DNA from: Epiperipatus broadwayi
Lineage: Eukaryota > Onychophora > Udeonychophora > Euonychophora > Peripatidae
Assembly: GCA_028023455.1 (NCBI GenBank)
Contig: JAQFVV010012394.1
Span: forward strand, 19,674,353-19,738,352
DNA length: 64,000 nt
Direction of reading: 5' to 3'
The notes beneath the pieces are model-generated. The model saw nothing but the letters and a program-made list of their open reading frames with translations, was not told where the DNA came from and searched no databases. Shown here piece by piece: positions 46,797-59,019 of this stretch (positions are counted from its first letter, which is position 1; every line of letters starts with the position of its first letter). The position numbers and the translations under genes are program-made.

Positions 46797-47035
46797 TGTA
46801 ATTAGAGATGATTTGAACCCAGAATTTTAAGCTATCTTCAGTCATACACTCCATCTTATATAACCTATACACATGACCACAGATAAATGATCTCCAATAT
46901 GCATATTTCATGCTGAAGCAGTACTCATCAAATGGTCCAGATCATCATCTCTGACACACATATATTATGATAGCAAATCTTCAAACTTTAATAGACAGAC
47001 TTTAATCTTCTCCATTCTCCAACTTTTTATAGTAA
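46797..47035 (-). repeat. Family 2 SINE-like repeat, decayed hammerhead
   Basis: On the minus strand a GGGTTCAAATCATCTCTAAT end (tRNA-like B box, about 46822-46803) lies downstream of the hammerhead region (46894-46936), where the core has become TTGATGA (C3 lost) and one helix II pair is broken. The helix III segment ATATGCATAT is still a perfect palindrome. Confidence 0.6.
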
Positions 47036-47370
47036 AATAGAAAAAAATATCAGTAAGTAAAGAATATTTACCATAATGAAAAGGGATAGAGTCTGAAGTA
47101 AGAAAACTTTGACCACTTATAAGAGGGAAGGTAAGACATGTTAATGTCTCAAGCAGGATGATAGTGTATAGGATAGAAAAAAGGAATGAGTTTAATAGAA
47201 GGATCAGTTTGTTAATAATTATAACACCAGGGGATGTGCAAACAAATACTACATTTAGTGTAATAGAATGATGATAAAAAATAATTATAATTAATTTGGT
47301 ACCTCTGTATAAAATTTTGAAAGAAAAAAAGGAGCATGTATTTATAGTACAATACCTGTTTATCCTGATG

Positions 47371-47618
47371 GAGATGAAAAATCCTGGGAGAAAGCAAAAA
47401 TGCCTTGTGAATTTAAATACATTGATGGATCTGTTTCTAACTCACTATATATTTCTTATTTCTAACAAACCAAGATTATGTGGTTTTATTATAGGAGATG
47501 AAAAATCCTGGGAGAAAGCAGAAATGCCTTGTGAATTTAAATACATTGATGGATCTGTTTCTAACTCACTATATATTTCTTATTTCTAACAAACCAAGAT
47601 TATGTGGTTTTATTATAT
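47371..47618. repeat. Perfect-looking 124-bp tandem duplication
   Basis: GAGATGAAAAATCCTGGGAG occurs at 47371 and 47495 and the following about 120 bp match almost exactly (A/G difference at AAAGCAAAA / AAAGCAGAA). This is a recent local duplication. Confidence 0.9.
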
Positions 47619-47619
47619 T

Positions 47620-48420
47620 CATCAACCTACTCAGTTGAAAAATGTTCCTAAGTGAATTGAAATCTCTTTTAGGGAATGATTCTACTTTTAATTTCGTAAT
47701 AGATAAACCCAAAAATAAACCTATATAAGAAAAGTACTTTTATATCTCCTTAAGAAATGGTTGCATGCCATTTTGTGTTAAATTATTAACATTTGCAGAT
47801 TCAGAATTTAAACCCAGAAATCTCTGAACTCTTACCCTTTGCTAAAATATAAACATAATTTATTTTTAAATCCCATGTTTAACGTATTATCTTAATATAT
47901 ATGAAATCAGTGTCCTTATGATTTAAGTTAATTAAACTTTTTTCTATTACTTTTGTACTTTTAGGCTTTCTTATTTTCCATTAGAGTCCTGAAATGAATT
48001 AATTTTTTTGCCTACCCTTTTTGCATGGAGATCAATCAGTTTTTCTTTTTTCTGTTGCGTTAGTCAATCCATGTTATCTGCAGATCCTCATATTTATGAT
48101 GATAGGTATTACATTGGTAACCTTTTGAAAATTCTCAGAGTCTTCTCTGCTGATTTTCTAGCATTGATTGTAGTTCCCAAGTTAATTTGGATTTTATTTT
48201 TTTCTTCGATATTATTCTTACCTTGAGGGACAGTTAGGTCATATGTTATTTCTTGTGGTTTACTACACAGGAATTATTGTATGTCTTGACCATGTTGTAT
48301 TGTTTGCACCGCATTGGCCACATCAAAAAAATGTGGTTTTATTACTCAAATGAATAGAAAGAGCATGGATTCTTAATAAATTTATTAGTCATTCATTAGA
48401 CCAGAGATTATCCAATAATG
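47620..48420. other. AT-rich spacer, possible old repeat
   Basis: No firm call. The minus strand near 48200-48100 gives LTWELQSMLENQQRRL, reminiscent of a LINE, but this is too short to assign. Confidence 0.3.
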
Positions 48421-48592
48421 AATAATATTTCTGTAGTGTAATTTTCATTACCCCACTCTCACACAAGGTAGGATTGGTTTCTATCCACTTTTAACACCTT
48501 GTGGACGGATGGAATCATAAACATATAACCAATAATGTGTGATAGTGGTTTGCTGATGTAGTGAAAATTACACTACAGAAATATTATTCAGC
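48421..48592. mobile_element. MITE with about 30-bp terminal inverted repeats
   Basis: AATAATATTTCTGTAGTGTA then ATTTTCATTAC at the left end is mirrored by GTAGTGAAAAT then TACACTACAGAAATATTATT at the right. The 172-bp element encodes nothing. The short length and clean inverted ends indicate a non-autonomous DNA transposon. Confidence 0.8.
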
Positions 48593-48594
48593 AT

Positions 48595-50030
48595 AGCTTC
48601 TTTACCCATAATTCGTATGGTGGATCAACATCTTACTTTAATTTTAGATTGAAGTCATAATTATTTCTATTAGTTGAAAACAAATTACTGTACTGTTTTC
48701 ATTAGTTTTTTAAAATCAGTTTTTGAATAGTTTAAGAAAGCACTTTTCAAAAGTCTGGTAGTGTTTATTTATTTTCATTTATGTATAGTCTCTATGTGTT
48801 TTAATTCTCATTTTTAAAATGGTTCTTTGGATTGATATAGAATTTAAGAATTAAATACATTTAGTTGAGGTGATGTGCAATATGCTAAAAAACACGGTCC
48901 TACAGATTGTTTATACTGAGAGCTCCATAAAATAACCCTTTCAAAAATTTACAGGTATATAAAGAACAATTGATACCTGTAGTGGCTCAAATGATTGATC
49001 AGTCTGCAAAATCTCTATGAGTTAAATAATTCTCAAAGAACTTCTCTGTGATATTTTATAATAGGTTATCCAACCATGTTTCTTCTGGTGAGAATGCCTG
49101 AGTTTTTGGTCAAATAGCAAAAAGATCAAACTCTGTAAAGTCTCTAAAAATTATTTTCTTAAATCTGGGGATTGGTTGATATTATTATAATTTTTGTGAG
49201 AGAATCAATGACATTTGATGGTGATTGATCATATCTATGGAGGGAGACGTTGTTAATTAAATTCACTTGCCGCCAATCATAAAAGTTTTTTAAAAAACCA
49301 TAATACAGGTGTTAACAAAAAATTCCTTGATATTTTCATGAACATTGAAAGATAATTTTTATTCCTCTAGCAGATTTATAATCATTAAATGCAGAAACTT
49401 AATTCCTCGAATATTCTATTTCATTTAATATTTCTATTTGGGTTGTTCATATGTATGCACGTTATCCTCAGCCATATTATAACTGCACATCTTATTTTTG
49501 ATAGACTCAGATTGACTTCTGTGCATGGTATTTATGACATTACTTGTATATTGTCTGTTGTTAAGCTTTATTAATATAGTGATTATTAATATATATTGTC
49601 AGCATTTCTTTTTGTATACTAAAGTTTTCATTGTTAATATTCATTCAGTCAAAAACTTTCACTTGGAACGTTCTAACTTTCATTTAGAAAGTAGTCATAG
49701 ACAATCCAGTAACACTGATGTCAGATTAATTCTTTTGTTGCTGTTTATTCTATAGAAGTTGCTTATGTTTGATTTTCTATACTTAAAAAATATTTGCAAC
49801 TTTGGTTATATGTAACTATTTTCATTATTAATAATTTAACTTTGTAAATTTATTCAATGAATTTTTCGCATATGATTAATGTAGATTTATTTCTCTGTGT
49901 GTGTTTTTTTAAATTTAGAATTACAGTATTTTGAATAACTCCTTGCTCATATCTCTTCTTGTCTAAAGTTATTTTTTAACGTATATATATTGTGAAATTA
50001 ATAAATAAAAATAATATTTAAATAATAAAA
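48595..50030. other. AT-rich spacer
   Basis: No motif recognised. Confidence 0.4.
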
Positions 50031-50035
50031 GTATT

Positions 50036-50522
50036 ATTGTTGTTGTTGTTGCTATTATTATTGTTGTTATTACTATTATTATTACTATTATTAGTACTAG
50101 TAGTGGTGGTGGCAGTGGAAGCAGCAGTGGTGGTAGTGAAGGTGGCAGTGATAATAGTGGTGATAGCAGCAGTGGTATTGCATGTGATGGCAGTGATGGT
50201 TGTGTAAGCACTGGTAGCAGTGATGGTGGTGGCCGTGGTAGTTGCAGTGGAGTAGTGGTGGTGGAAGCGGCAGTGGGAGTAGTGGTGATGGTGGCAGTGA
50301 TGGTGGTGGCAGCAGTGGCAGAGGTGGTGGTGGCAGTGGCAGTGGTGATGGTAGCAGTGGTAGTAGTGGTAGTGATATCAGTGGTGGTGGCAGTAGTGGT
50401 GATGGAAGTGGCAGTGGTGGAGGTGGTGGCTGCAGGGGCAGTGGTAGTGGCGGCAGTGACAGTGGTAGAGGTGGTAATGGCAGTAATGTTGGTGTTGGTA
50501 GTGGAAGTGTATCAGTAGCAAT
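50036..50522. repeat. Compound trinucleotide tract, GTT/ATT passing to GGT/GCA
   Basis: About 490 bp of imperfect triplets: GTT and ATT units (50036-50095), then GGT, AGT, GCA and GAT units. The in-frame Ser/Gly-rich (50242-50541) and Val/Ala-rich readings are both artefacts of triplet periodicity, as two plus frames stay open. This is one of the few GC-rich stretches. Confidence 0.85.
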
Positions 50523-50544
50523 CAGATCTTTACTAGAATAATGT

Positions 50545-51755
50545 AATATTATACCATTATGTTTGATTTATTAATGCACCAATTATCATATTTGTATTTA
50601 GGAAGTTTTTATCTATCTGTTTTTATACTTTTTGTGTGTTCTATTTCTTGGATTGCTAAAAATTTACTATTTTAATGGATATTGCTGAAATAGGTCATGG
50701 GATGAACAACATATGCTCGTTGTGACAAGTTGCTATTTGAAATATGAAAGGATTTAGTATGAACTTCATTAGCAAAAAAAAATCATGCTAAATGCTTAAA
50801 AACATATTGCACTCTTAGACACAGTTCAATTATGGAAAAATACAGCCAATTGTGGTACAACTATAAATATAAGTGTCATTTGATTCTGTATTGATAGACA
50901 TCCTTATACAAACATGTTCAGATGCAGCAATACCATGATCACTGCTATTCTCACTAATCTTTTTTAAGTTGTGAGTTTGTCATCCCCATCAATCAGTACT
51001 TCAAATATTACCACTGAATGCATTGTTATTTATGACATATAAAGAGTGAACATACCCAGTACAAACAAAGGGAATATCATGTAAAACATGCAAGGGTAAC
51101 GTAACTGTTTTTTAAGATACCAAAACAAATGCTAATATTATTAAAAATATTAGAATATACAAATGAATGTAAACGTAAGTTCAACATGCATTAAGGCATT
51201 ATCAGGGTATATATATCACAGGTCAGTAATTTACCTAATTCCTTCAAGGCAAATCTTCCGTATTCCTAGGCTTTCATTTCTATTTGATCTTTACAAATAT
51301 GAGATGAAAAATACAAAAGTCCTATAATAGGGGCCTTTTCTCAAACTGCACTTTTATTTTTTATGTATCCTAATGCACAAGACACAATTTTATATACGGA
51401 AACAATTGAAAATGACATGCAGCTACTTTTCTAAATAATTTTAAACAGTTGAAAAAACTAGAGATAAAAATTGCCAATCTAGGCATTTGTGTTACTACCT
51501 AATCATTATTAAATAAGTCAAAGCCATAGTTCTTAAGGCTTTTATAACCCTTAAAACTGTCATTCAAATAGCTAACTTAACTCCACAGATTTAACAAATT
51601 GATATGCATTGGTTCCTGACCTAATATAAAAATGATGTAAAATACGTGTGATTGTTTTTATTATTATCATTTTTTATCTAACAAGCTGTACATTCTTTTT
51701 TTTTTGATATATTTGCTGTATAATATTTGTATTTTTATATTTCCTTGAATAAAGT
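50545..51755. other. AT-rich spacer
   Basis: No gene or repeat family recognised. Confidence 0.4.
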
Positions 51756-51762
51756 TTTTTTG

Positions 51763-51763
51763 A

Positions 51764-51837
<74 letters not shown>

Positions 51838-51966
51838 CAACAACAACAACAATAGCAATAATAATAATAATAATGATGATGATGATCATGATGATGATGA
51901 TAATAATAATAATAATGATACTGATAATGATGATGATGATGATAGTGGTGGTAGTGATGATGATGT
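51763..51966. repeat. (AAT)n / (AAC)n / (GAT)n microsatellite, probably a LINE 3' tail
   Basis: TAA units to about 51831, AAC units to about 51850, then AAT and GAT units to 51966. On the minus strand it directly follows the end of the CR1/Jockey-like LINE (52000-54980), and triplet tails are common for that LINE group. Confidence 0.85.
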
Positions 51967-52455
51967 AATTATGTTCATTTATTTAAGTGCAAACAACAGC
52001 TCATAGCCAATGACAGATTGCTCATAAAAAATAAAAAAGGGAATATACACAATGAATATTATATAATAACAAAAGAAAATAACAAAGAAAGTATATACAT
52101 ATGAAATAAATTTAAATTAATCAAAAATGGCATTCAATTTTAAGAATATTGTAAAATTTGTTAGAATCTAAATTGAAATGATTCATATTAGTAAAACCTT
52201 AATTATATAAAGAGAGTAGCCTGAATAAAGCAGAAAACTTAAATACACTGGAGAAATACAGTTGAATATAGCAGAAAAAAGCAGACCAAATATTATGTAC
52301 ATGAGACATAACAGTTGAAATTATATCAGATGGAATACCTTGTTGATTTATAATTAAAAAAAAAAAAAATTAAGATCTCTATATTTCCATTTAGTAGAAA
52401 GATGAAGATAAACTTTATTTTTGAATTCCAAATAATTCAACAATATTCAATAATA

Positions 52456-52803
52456 AACATCACATGATCATCATTTCTTATGGTTGCTTATAACTGTTAT
52501 TAAAACAGGCAAAACTCACTATACATATTGCCACTCACTGCAAGCTAGAATAATCAATGGAGGCTTGTGCATAAAATCCCCATCTAGTGCCTACTCATCC
52601 TATATCCCCAGACTAGTTACTGGCTTGTAGCCTTCATCAGATCCAAGGCTCCTCACTGATGAAGGCCACAAGCTAGAAACTAGTCTGGGGATATTAAGAT
52701 AAGTAGGCACTAGATGGGAATTTTATGCACAAGCCTTCTGGCATCCATTGATTATTCTAGCTTGCAGTGAGTGGCAATAAATATAGTGAGTTTTGTCTGT
52801 ATT
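52456..52803. mobile_element. Family 1 hammerhead element, inverted pair, 14-bp target duplication
   Basis: Perfect duplication AATATTCAATAATA at 52442-52455 and 52804-52817. The left end AACATCACATGATCATCATT is the reverse complement of the usual 3' end, so the inverted half is complete on that side. It contains a mutated minus-strand ribozyme (52605-52645, GTAAC instead of GAAAC) and an intact plus-strand one (52650-52691). No coding capacity. Confidence 0.82.
52650..52691 (+). ncRNA. Hammerhead ribozyme motif, family 1
   Basis: TCCTCA (52650-52655) pairs with TGGGGA (52686-52691). CTGATGA (52656-52662), GGC/GCT in helix II (one G-U), GAAAC (52676-52680), TA, GTC (52683-52685). The core is complete. 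Confidence 0.78.
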
Positions 52804-54984
52804 AATATTCAATAATAGTTTGCATTTTATATCATCACTGAATTAGTGATCATGCTTAAAGATGGCACCCATGATTTAAAACCTCTGCTAACAGACATTT
52901 CCATGTGAGGGGGGAAGGATCCATTATTAGAAAATAAGACTTCTGGGTCTTTTTGGAAAGCAACATGATTAATTTTGTGAGAATTAATAAAATAAAATAA
53001 AATCAAAACCTCGGATTTTTTTAGTTAATGAAAATTAACTGACATTATTTAGATCATACTAAATAATAAAGTTAACAACATGTTTCTGAAAAAGAAAGCA
53101 ATCAACTACTGATGTGATTCCTCTAAAGATTTTTAAGCCATCAGCATAATATAGAATATAAGATTTCAGGCAATATTTAAGGTCATTAATATAAATGCTA
53201 AAAAATCTTAGGGCTAAAATATTACCCCGAGAAACACTTAAATGGTTTTGAAATTAAAGTGGATGTTTGAACTTAAGGAATTAGTTTAGCAAAAAAATCC
53301 CATTTTGTGTAATTTGTAAAGGAAAATAATGTGATCTACTTTATCAAAAGCTTTAATCAAATCAAAAATAAATATCATCAAGGAGCTGTTGATCTTCAAT
53401 CATATGAACTATATGATTAGTCATAAATAGTGAGCAAATTAGTTTCTATTAGGAATAAATTCATATTGTGAAGAAGAAATGATTTTACCAGTATGAGAAA
53501 TAATTTTATTATAAAAACATATCTCAAAAAATCAAGAAATAGTAAGTAAAACAAATAGGTCTATAGTTATTAAGACAATTCATGGTTTTATTATTGAAAA
53601 TTGGAATTATTTTTGCAAATTTAAGAACATCAAGAAAGATACAGGATTTAAGTGTCAAATAAAAATGAAGGTAAGATATGATAGATTAAATTCTGTTAGA
53701 CCTTTATAAATAAAAGAAGAAATATTATCAGGCCTAAACTAGAATGAGTTTTAAGTCATGTTTATGGCTACAAGAAAATTCTTTTTAGAAATATGATCAA
53801 TTATACAATGAACAACAGGTGAATCACAAGGTAGTGTATTTTTTGGAGATGTTTTAGATTGGGTTGAATATAATCATCAAAATAATTGGATAAATCTTCT
53901 ATATTAATGTGCAACCATGAATGACTTGAATTTTTTTTTTTCTGCTAAAATTGTTGATAAAATTCCAAAATTCTTTCAGATTAGAAAAAATATTAAACTC
54001 AATTTGTTAACATAATTTTGTAAATCACTTTTGTAAACGTTTTATCAATCTTATGTTTATTTTTTATATTCTGTGTTTTAAAATAGAGTCTGTAATGGTA
54101 CGATTTCCTCTTAATAATCTTAATGAGAGTGTATAACCCAAGAAGGAAAGTCATTATGGAAAGAGAATTTATTGAGAATATATAAATCGATAAACCCACT
54201 AAGAATCTCTAAAAACTAAATTAAATAATGATTCATATTATTGTAGGAATATAATTAATTCCAGTTGACTTTTGAAAAATGCTTACAAAAATCAGCATAA
54301 TTATCTTTCCCATAATCTTTTTTTTTAATGTTAGAATAATTAACTTTGTATTGTGATATAAAATTCAATGGGTGGATTTAATAATAGAAAAAGTAACAGA
54401 GATAAAATGAAAATTTCTAACTATTGGTAAAGTGGAGCACAGTTCAAAGTATGATGAGAAACATTAACAAATGGGTTCCATTGTTTGAGCCAAAAAACTT
54501 ACAAAACCATAACATTCTAGAAGTTTAGGAGACCCAAAAAAGTGTTAGTAATTTTATCCTGAAATAAATGTGGAATATTTAAAGCACCAGTAATAATAAT
54601 ATTATTATAGCCGATCAAAAAATCTTCAAATGGGGTCAAAAAATAACATTTAAGGTATATGTTGCCTAAAATAAATTTTAAATTGTTATTTAAGATAATT
54701 TCACACCATGTAGATTCATAAAGAGAAGTCAAAATGAACTTTATAAAAAATACATTTACTAATAGTATTAGGAGTAACCCCTTCCTTGAGTAATGTTTTT
54801 CATAGATTTGCCAGTTCAGAAAATTCTAAATCCATTATCAAGTATAGAACAATCAGGAATTTGTTGGTTTAATAAAGTTTCTGTAAAAGAAATATAAACT
54901 TGAACTGTTTGTTTAAAAAAAAAACAAATTGCTTAATTTGGTCACATTTAGTTTGCAGCTCTCTAACATTCATATAAAAACAAG

Positions 54985-55285
54985 AAAGGTGCACATACTA
55001 TTCACAAAGATAATAAAAATAAAGCAAAAAAAAAGAAAAGAAATAAAAAGTGATGGGGAGTAAAAATAAACCGAGAAGTAGACAGTCAAAAGCCAGAGAA
55101 ATGTACAATATAGAAAAAGATAAGAAGATAAATTCAATCAAAGTCTTAAAGAATTAACCAAAGATCCATTTAAAAGAGTAATGGAAGCAGTGAGGGGCCA
55201 TACTTTAGGAAATCATATTACTGAGTTTATGTACAGGAACAGAAATATAAAATGAAGATTTAGTAATAAAACAGTAATGAATTAT
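54985..55285. other. A-rich spacer
   Basis: Probably the ORF1 side of the LINE that ends at 54980, but no motif is visible. Confidence 0.3.
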
Positions 55286-55287
55286 CC

Positions 55288-55612
55288 ATACAGTAGAGCC
55301 ACTCAATGTAAGCCTTAGTAATCAATGAATGCAAGATGGTTTGTGCATAAAATCCCTATCTAGTGTCTACTCATCCAATATTCCCAGACTACTTTGTAGC
55401 TTGTGATTTTCATCAGGGAGGAGCCTTGGATATGAGAGCACTATATCTAGATGAAAGCAAAAATCTAGAAACTAGTCTAGGGATATTGGATAGGTAGACA
55501 CTAGCTACAGATTTTATGCAAAATTCTCCTTGCATCCATTAATTACTAAGGCTTACATTGGGTGGCACTGCTGTACAGTAGTTTCTGTGTGATTGGGTTA
55601 CTGTTGCTGATG
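55288..55612. mobile_element. Family 1 element, ribozymes decayed
   Basis: Ends TTATCCATACAGTAGAGCC and GGCACTGCTGTACAGTAG mirror each other. The minus-strand ribozyme region (about 55380-55425) has CTGATGA but lost GAAAC; the plus-strand one (about 55453-55490) keeps GAAAC, TA and GTC but lost the first core block. Confidence 0.65.
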
Positions 55613-55614
55613 AC

Positions 55615-58600
55615 ATGATGTCATAAAAGAAAATATTATTGCTGCTATGATATTTATGGTATGATGATGATTATATTTGTAATATTTATAATGTAATATT
55701 TTTAAGGTAATAGTTTTAATATAATCTATAAAGACTTTAGTCTAAAAATTAAACAAAAAAGTTTAGGTGATATGTCAGCTAACAATAGTAAGAAAAATGT
55801 TCAGGAATTATCATCTTGGAAATGGCCATCAGTAAATTTTTAGACAGAAAGTCAGAAATTGTATGTTGAGATGCCATGCAGCATCCACTATACTATTGTT
55901 TCATCTAATTTTCTAAAACGTAGGGTATGCTTCACGAGATGTAACTATTTTCCACTAAATTACTTGTATAGATTACTATTATTCTATTCAAGTTATTATA
56001 TAGAAATGGCACATGGGCAGCTTATTGATTTAACAAAATTACATTTAAGGAAGATTTCTCTACAGTGTTATAAAATATATATCCAAAACCAATCAGTATG
56101 TTTTTTGTCTTGCTAGATGTGATGACATCATGTCTAATGGAAGAACGTATTTTGTTGGATTGGAACATTTAAATGAAATAATACATAAAATAAAAAGTAT
56201 TTTATTGGTGAATTTGAATATGTTTTTCTTTGGGAAAAGTCAGATCTTGTTTATACATGATATGTTTGGTAGAATATAAAGTCAATATTATAAGTCTTTA
56301 TACTCAATAAATATCAAAGTACTTTATACAACAGCATGTAATTTTTTTTTAATATGGGTGATATTTAGCTTGAAACATAAGTTTTAACAAACGAAAAACA
56401 TGTCAATTTTAATTTAAAAGGGATACCTCATTATTATAGTATAAGTTATATTTGTGATCTATTATCAATTCATAGACAATTAATGATAGTGTTTGCCATA
56501 GATTTTAAAGTTACCATGCTTGTATATAACTTATGTTTACTGTGAGTAGGTTAACATGTTTGTAAGCAGGTTTAAAGTGCTTGGATAGTGTTGTGGAAAC
56601 AAGTTATAATAGCATTGTTTCTGTGTTGTAATCATTTCAGTAGCAACTATTTAAGATGATTTTCCATGTTGATAATATTACCCGTGATTACAACAATTAC
56701 TGGCTATAATTATTTTTAACTTTAAAGTACAATATACAGCAGAGAAAAGATTCTATTCCTCTTAGGTAAGAATTTCATTAATTTGTTATATTTGAGAGAT
56801 TATGATGGGTTTAAAATGCTTAGTCATGCTAGTTTCAATACTTTAATTTCTTTAATTGGTTATAAATAGTTTAAAATTAGATTACAATATTCCTTAACCA
56901 CAATGAAAGACTCAAGTTGTGATATAGTCATGATCTTGTTCTGACTCTTGGACATGAGTACTTCTGTTTTCACTTCTATTGATTTGTTTCTTCAGCAATG
57001 AATGCACCGAAGTCTCTAACTGATTTCTTCTCTAATCTAATCTCAATTAATGCCTGTATAATTCATCAATTAAAAATTAATTATTTTTTGTTTATTGTTC
57101 AAAAAAACACCCAACTTAGCTGCCAAGAAATGAATCATGAATATTTCACATGAAGTCTTATGCATTTTAAGGATCAGAGTCATGCAATGATAAAAACAAA
57201 TAAAAACATCACATGATTCCCAGATTACATGATACTTTACAGGAGTAAGTTTGATCTTCTATTCCACCAGTTGTTTATTGTAATAATGATTAGGTAATAG
57301 TAGTTATTAAGTCTATATTCATTATTACCCTATCTCTATATCTAGACTAGTCAGTATCCAATTTATGGTTTTCACTTGTCAGACCTTTAGAACCAGATCT
57401 GGTATACTAAATATAGATACAAATTTTCAGTGACACAAGCCGTAAGTCAGAAACTAGTTAAGGGGATAGGGTAGCAGTGGATATGCATTTTATAACTACT
57501 ATCATTTAGAATCTATTAGCTAAAAGGTTGTTCCCAATCTTCCTAAAGTATTTTTGCTGAGCGCCTCTTTTGTTTTCTGTGCTGCCCTTCAGATTGTTGA
57601 TTATTTTCATCTTTGCAGCTGAAGGAATATTGTCTCATTGCCAGATGTAACATCTTAGGAATGCCATAATAGTAAAAACAAAATTAAAACTTTAATAGTT
57701 GCTATGGCATAAAGCAATGGTGTGGCATCTAAAACTATTTATAGAAATAAATTATTATAAAATATTTTTTATGCCAAAAACTAGCATGATGGTAATGTAG
57801 AAATAAAACTAAGATTTGCCTTGCTTTAGACAATAGATAGTTAGAAGTTTTGTGGTATAGGTGATGCACATCATTGTTTACTTTCAATTCACTATTACTA
57901 TTAATAATAGTTTAATAATCATCAGATTTGCTATTTATCTGTGGGCTAATTCCAAATATATCAAGTTAATAGAGTTATATATATATCAGATTTAAATATT
58001 ACTGATGATGATATTAAGCAGTGCTTTTTAATGGCTGAACTATTTTCAATGTATTATGTTTTTATGGCAAGGAGAGGATGAAAATTATTATTAATTATAA
58101 TAATCTTTAACATTGTATCAACAAATGCATGGATCAGATTGCTCTAGTAATCCTTGATTATTTCACTATTCTTTGTTATCATTTGCAAGTCTTGTTTTTT
58201 TGTTTATTATTGATCAACGATTTTTTTTAGGATAAATGACCCAAGTTCAAAACTTCATTATCAACTAGTATAATATGATTTTGATGTTAAATATTTAATG
58301 ATGTGGGAATTAATCAATGCTTTTATGATGATCAATTCACATATCTTCTTTCGTGAAATAGTTTATTTTGACTAACATCATGGCAGTAGCAATAATTGAT
58401 TGTATACATGTAGAAAGAGGTTTGTTACATCTGTGGAAGACCTTGATTTGTGAAATAGTTGATTTATTTTGGTCAACATCATGTCAGTAGTAGTATTTGA
58501 TTGCATATAAGAGAGTAGACTCTTTGATGTGTATGCATAGGAGGCGGTTTATGCCATGCTTGATTTACTACAGTATCAGACTTTGGAAGTCCTTAGATTG

Positions 58601-58620
58601 ATTCTAGCCCTGCCACTTCT
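55615..58620. other. AT-rich spacer with one very old family 1 relic
   Basis: At about 57330-57495 a decayed family 1 element can be seen: CAGAAACTAGTTAAGGGGAT with GATATGCATTTTATAAC on the plus strand and a mirrored ATCTAGACTAGTCAG on the left. Otherwise no gene or repeat is recognised. Confidence 0.45.
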
Positions 58621-58629
58621 GAGCTGCTG

Positions 58630-58898
58630 CTGCTTCTTCTTCTTCTTCTTCTTCTTCTTCTTCTTCTTCTTCTTCTTCTTCTTCTTCTTCTTCTTCTTCT
58701 TCTTCTTCTTCTTCTTCTTCTTCTTCTTCTTCTTCTTCTTCTTCTTCTTCTTCTTCTTCTTCTTCTTCTTCTTCTTCTTCTTCTTCTTCTTCTTCTTCTT
58801 CTTCTTCTTCTTCTTCTTCTTCTTCTTCTTCTTCTTCTTCTTCTTCTTCTTCTTCTTCTTCTTCTTCTTCTTCTTCTTCTTCTTCTTCTTCTTCTTCT
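58630..58898. repeat. (TTC)n microsatellite, about 89 units
   Basis: Nearly pure CTT/TTC for about 268 bp, a polypurine-polypyrimidine tract able to form triplex DNA. The poly-Phe frame over it is not a gene. Confidence 0.95.
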
Positions 58899-58902
58899 TT
58901 TC

Positions 58903-59018
<116 letters not shown>

Positions 59019-59019
59019 T

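Larger units (their letters stand above)
51970..54980 (-). pseudogene. CR1/Jockey-like LINE, ORF2 relic interrupted by a ribozyme element
   Basis: The minus-strand reading starts near 54975 with MNVRELQTKCDQIKQFVFF (family N.RSL..K), then at 54732 YESTWCEIILNNNLKFILGN and NNIIITGALNIPHL (endonuclease, GDFN changed to GALN), then FDLIKAFDKVDHIIFLYKLH (about 53375-53310; reverse transcriptase motif A), a GVSRGNIL segment and FSIYINDL (family GVPQGSiLgPllFliYInDl), YADGLKIFR (about 53150; YADD changed to YADG). The 3' part to 51970 is too decayed for motifs. A family 1 element sits at 52456-52803. Confidence 0.75.

Noticed and set aside
47371-47618. CRISPR-like or satellite array
   Set aside because: Only two copies of a 124-bp segment; a simple tandem duplication.
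50242-50541. Ser/Gly-rich 99-codon frame as a silk-like or antifreeze-like gene
   Set aside because: A second plus frame is equally open and the DNA is an imperfect triplet tract without start context, signal peptide or conserved ends.
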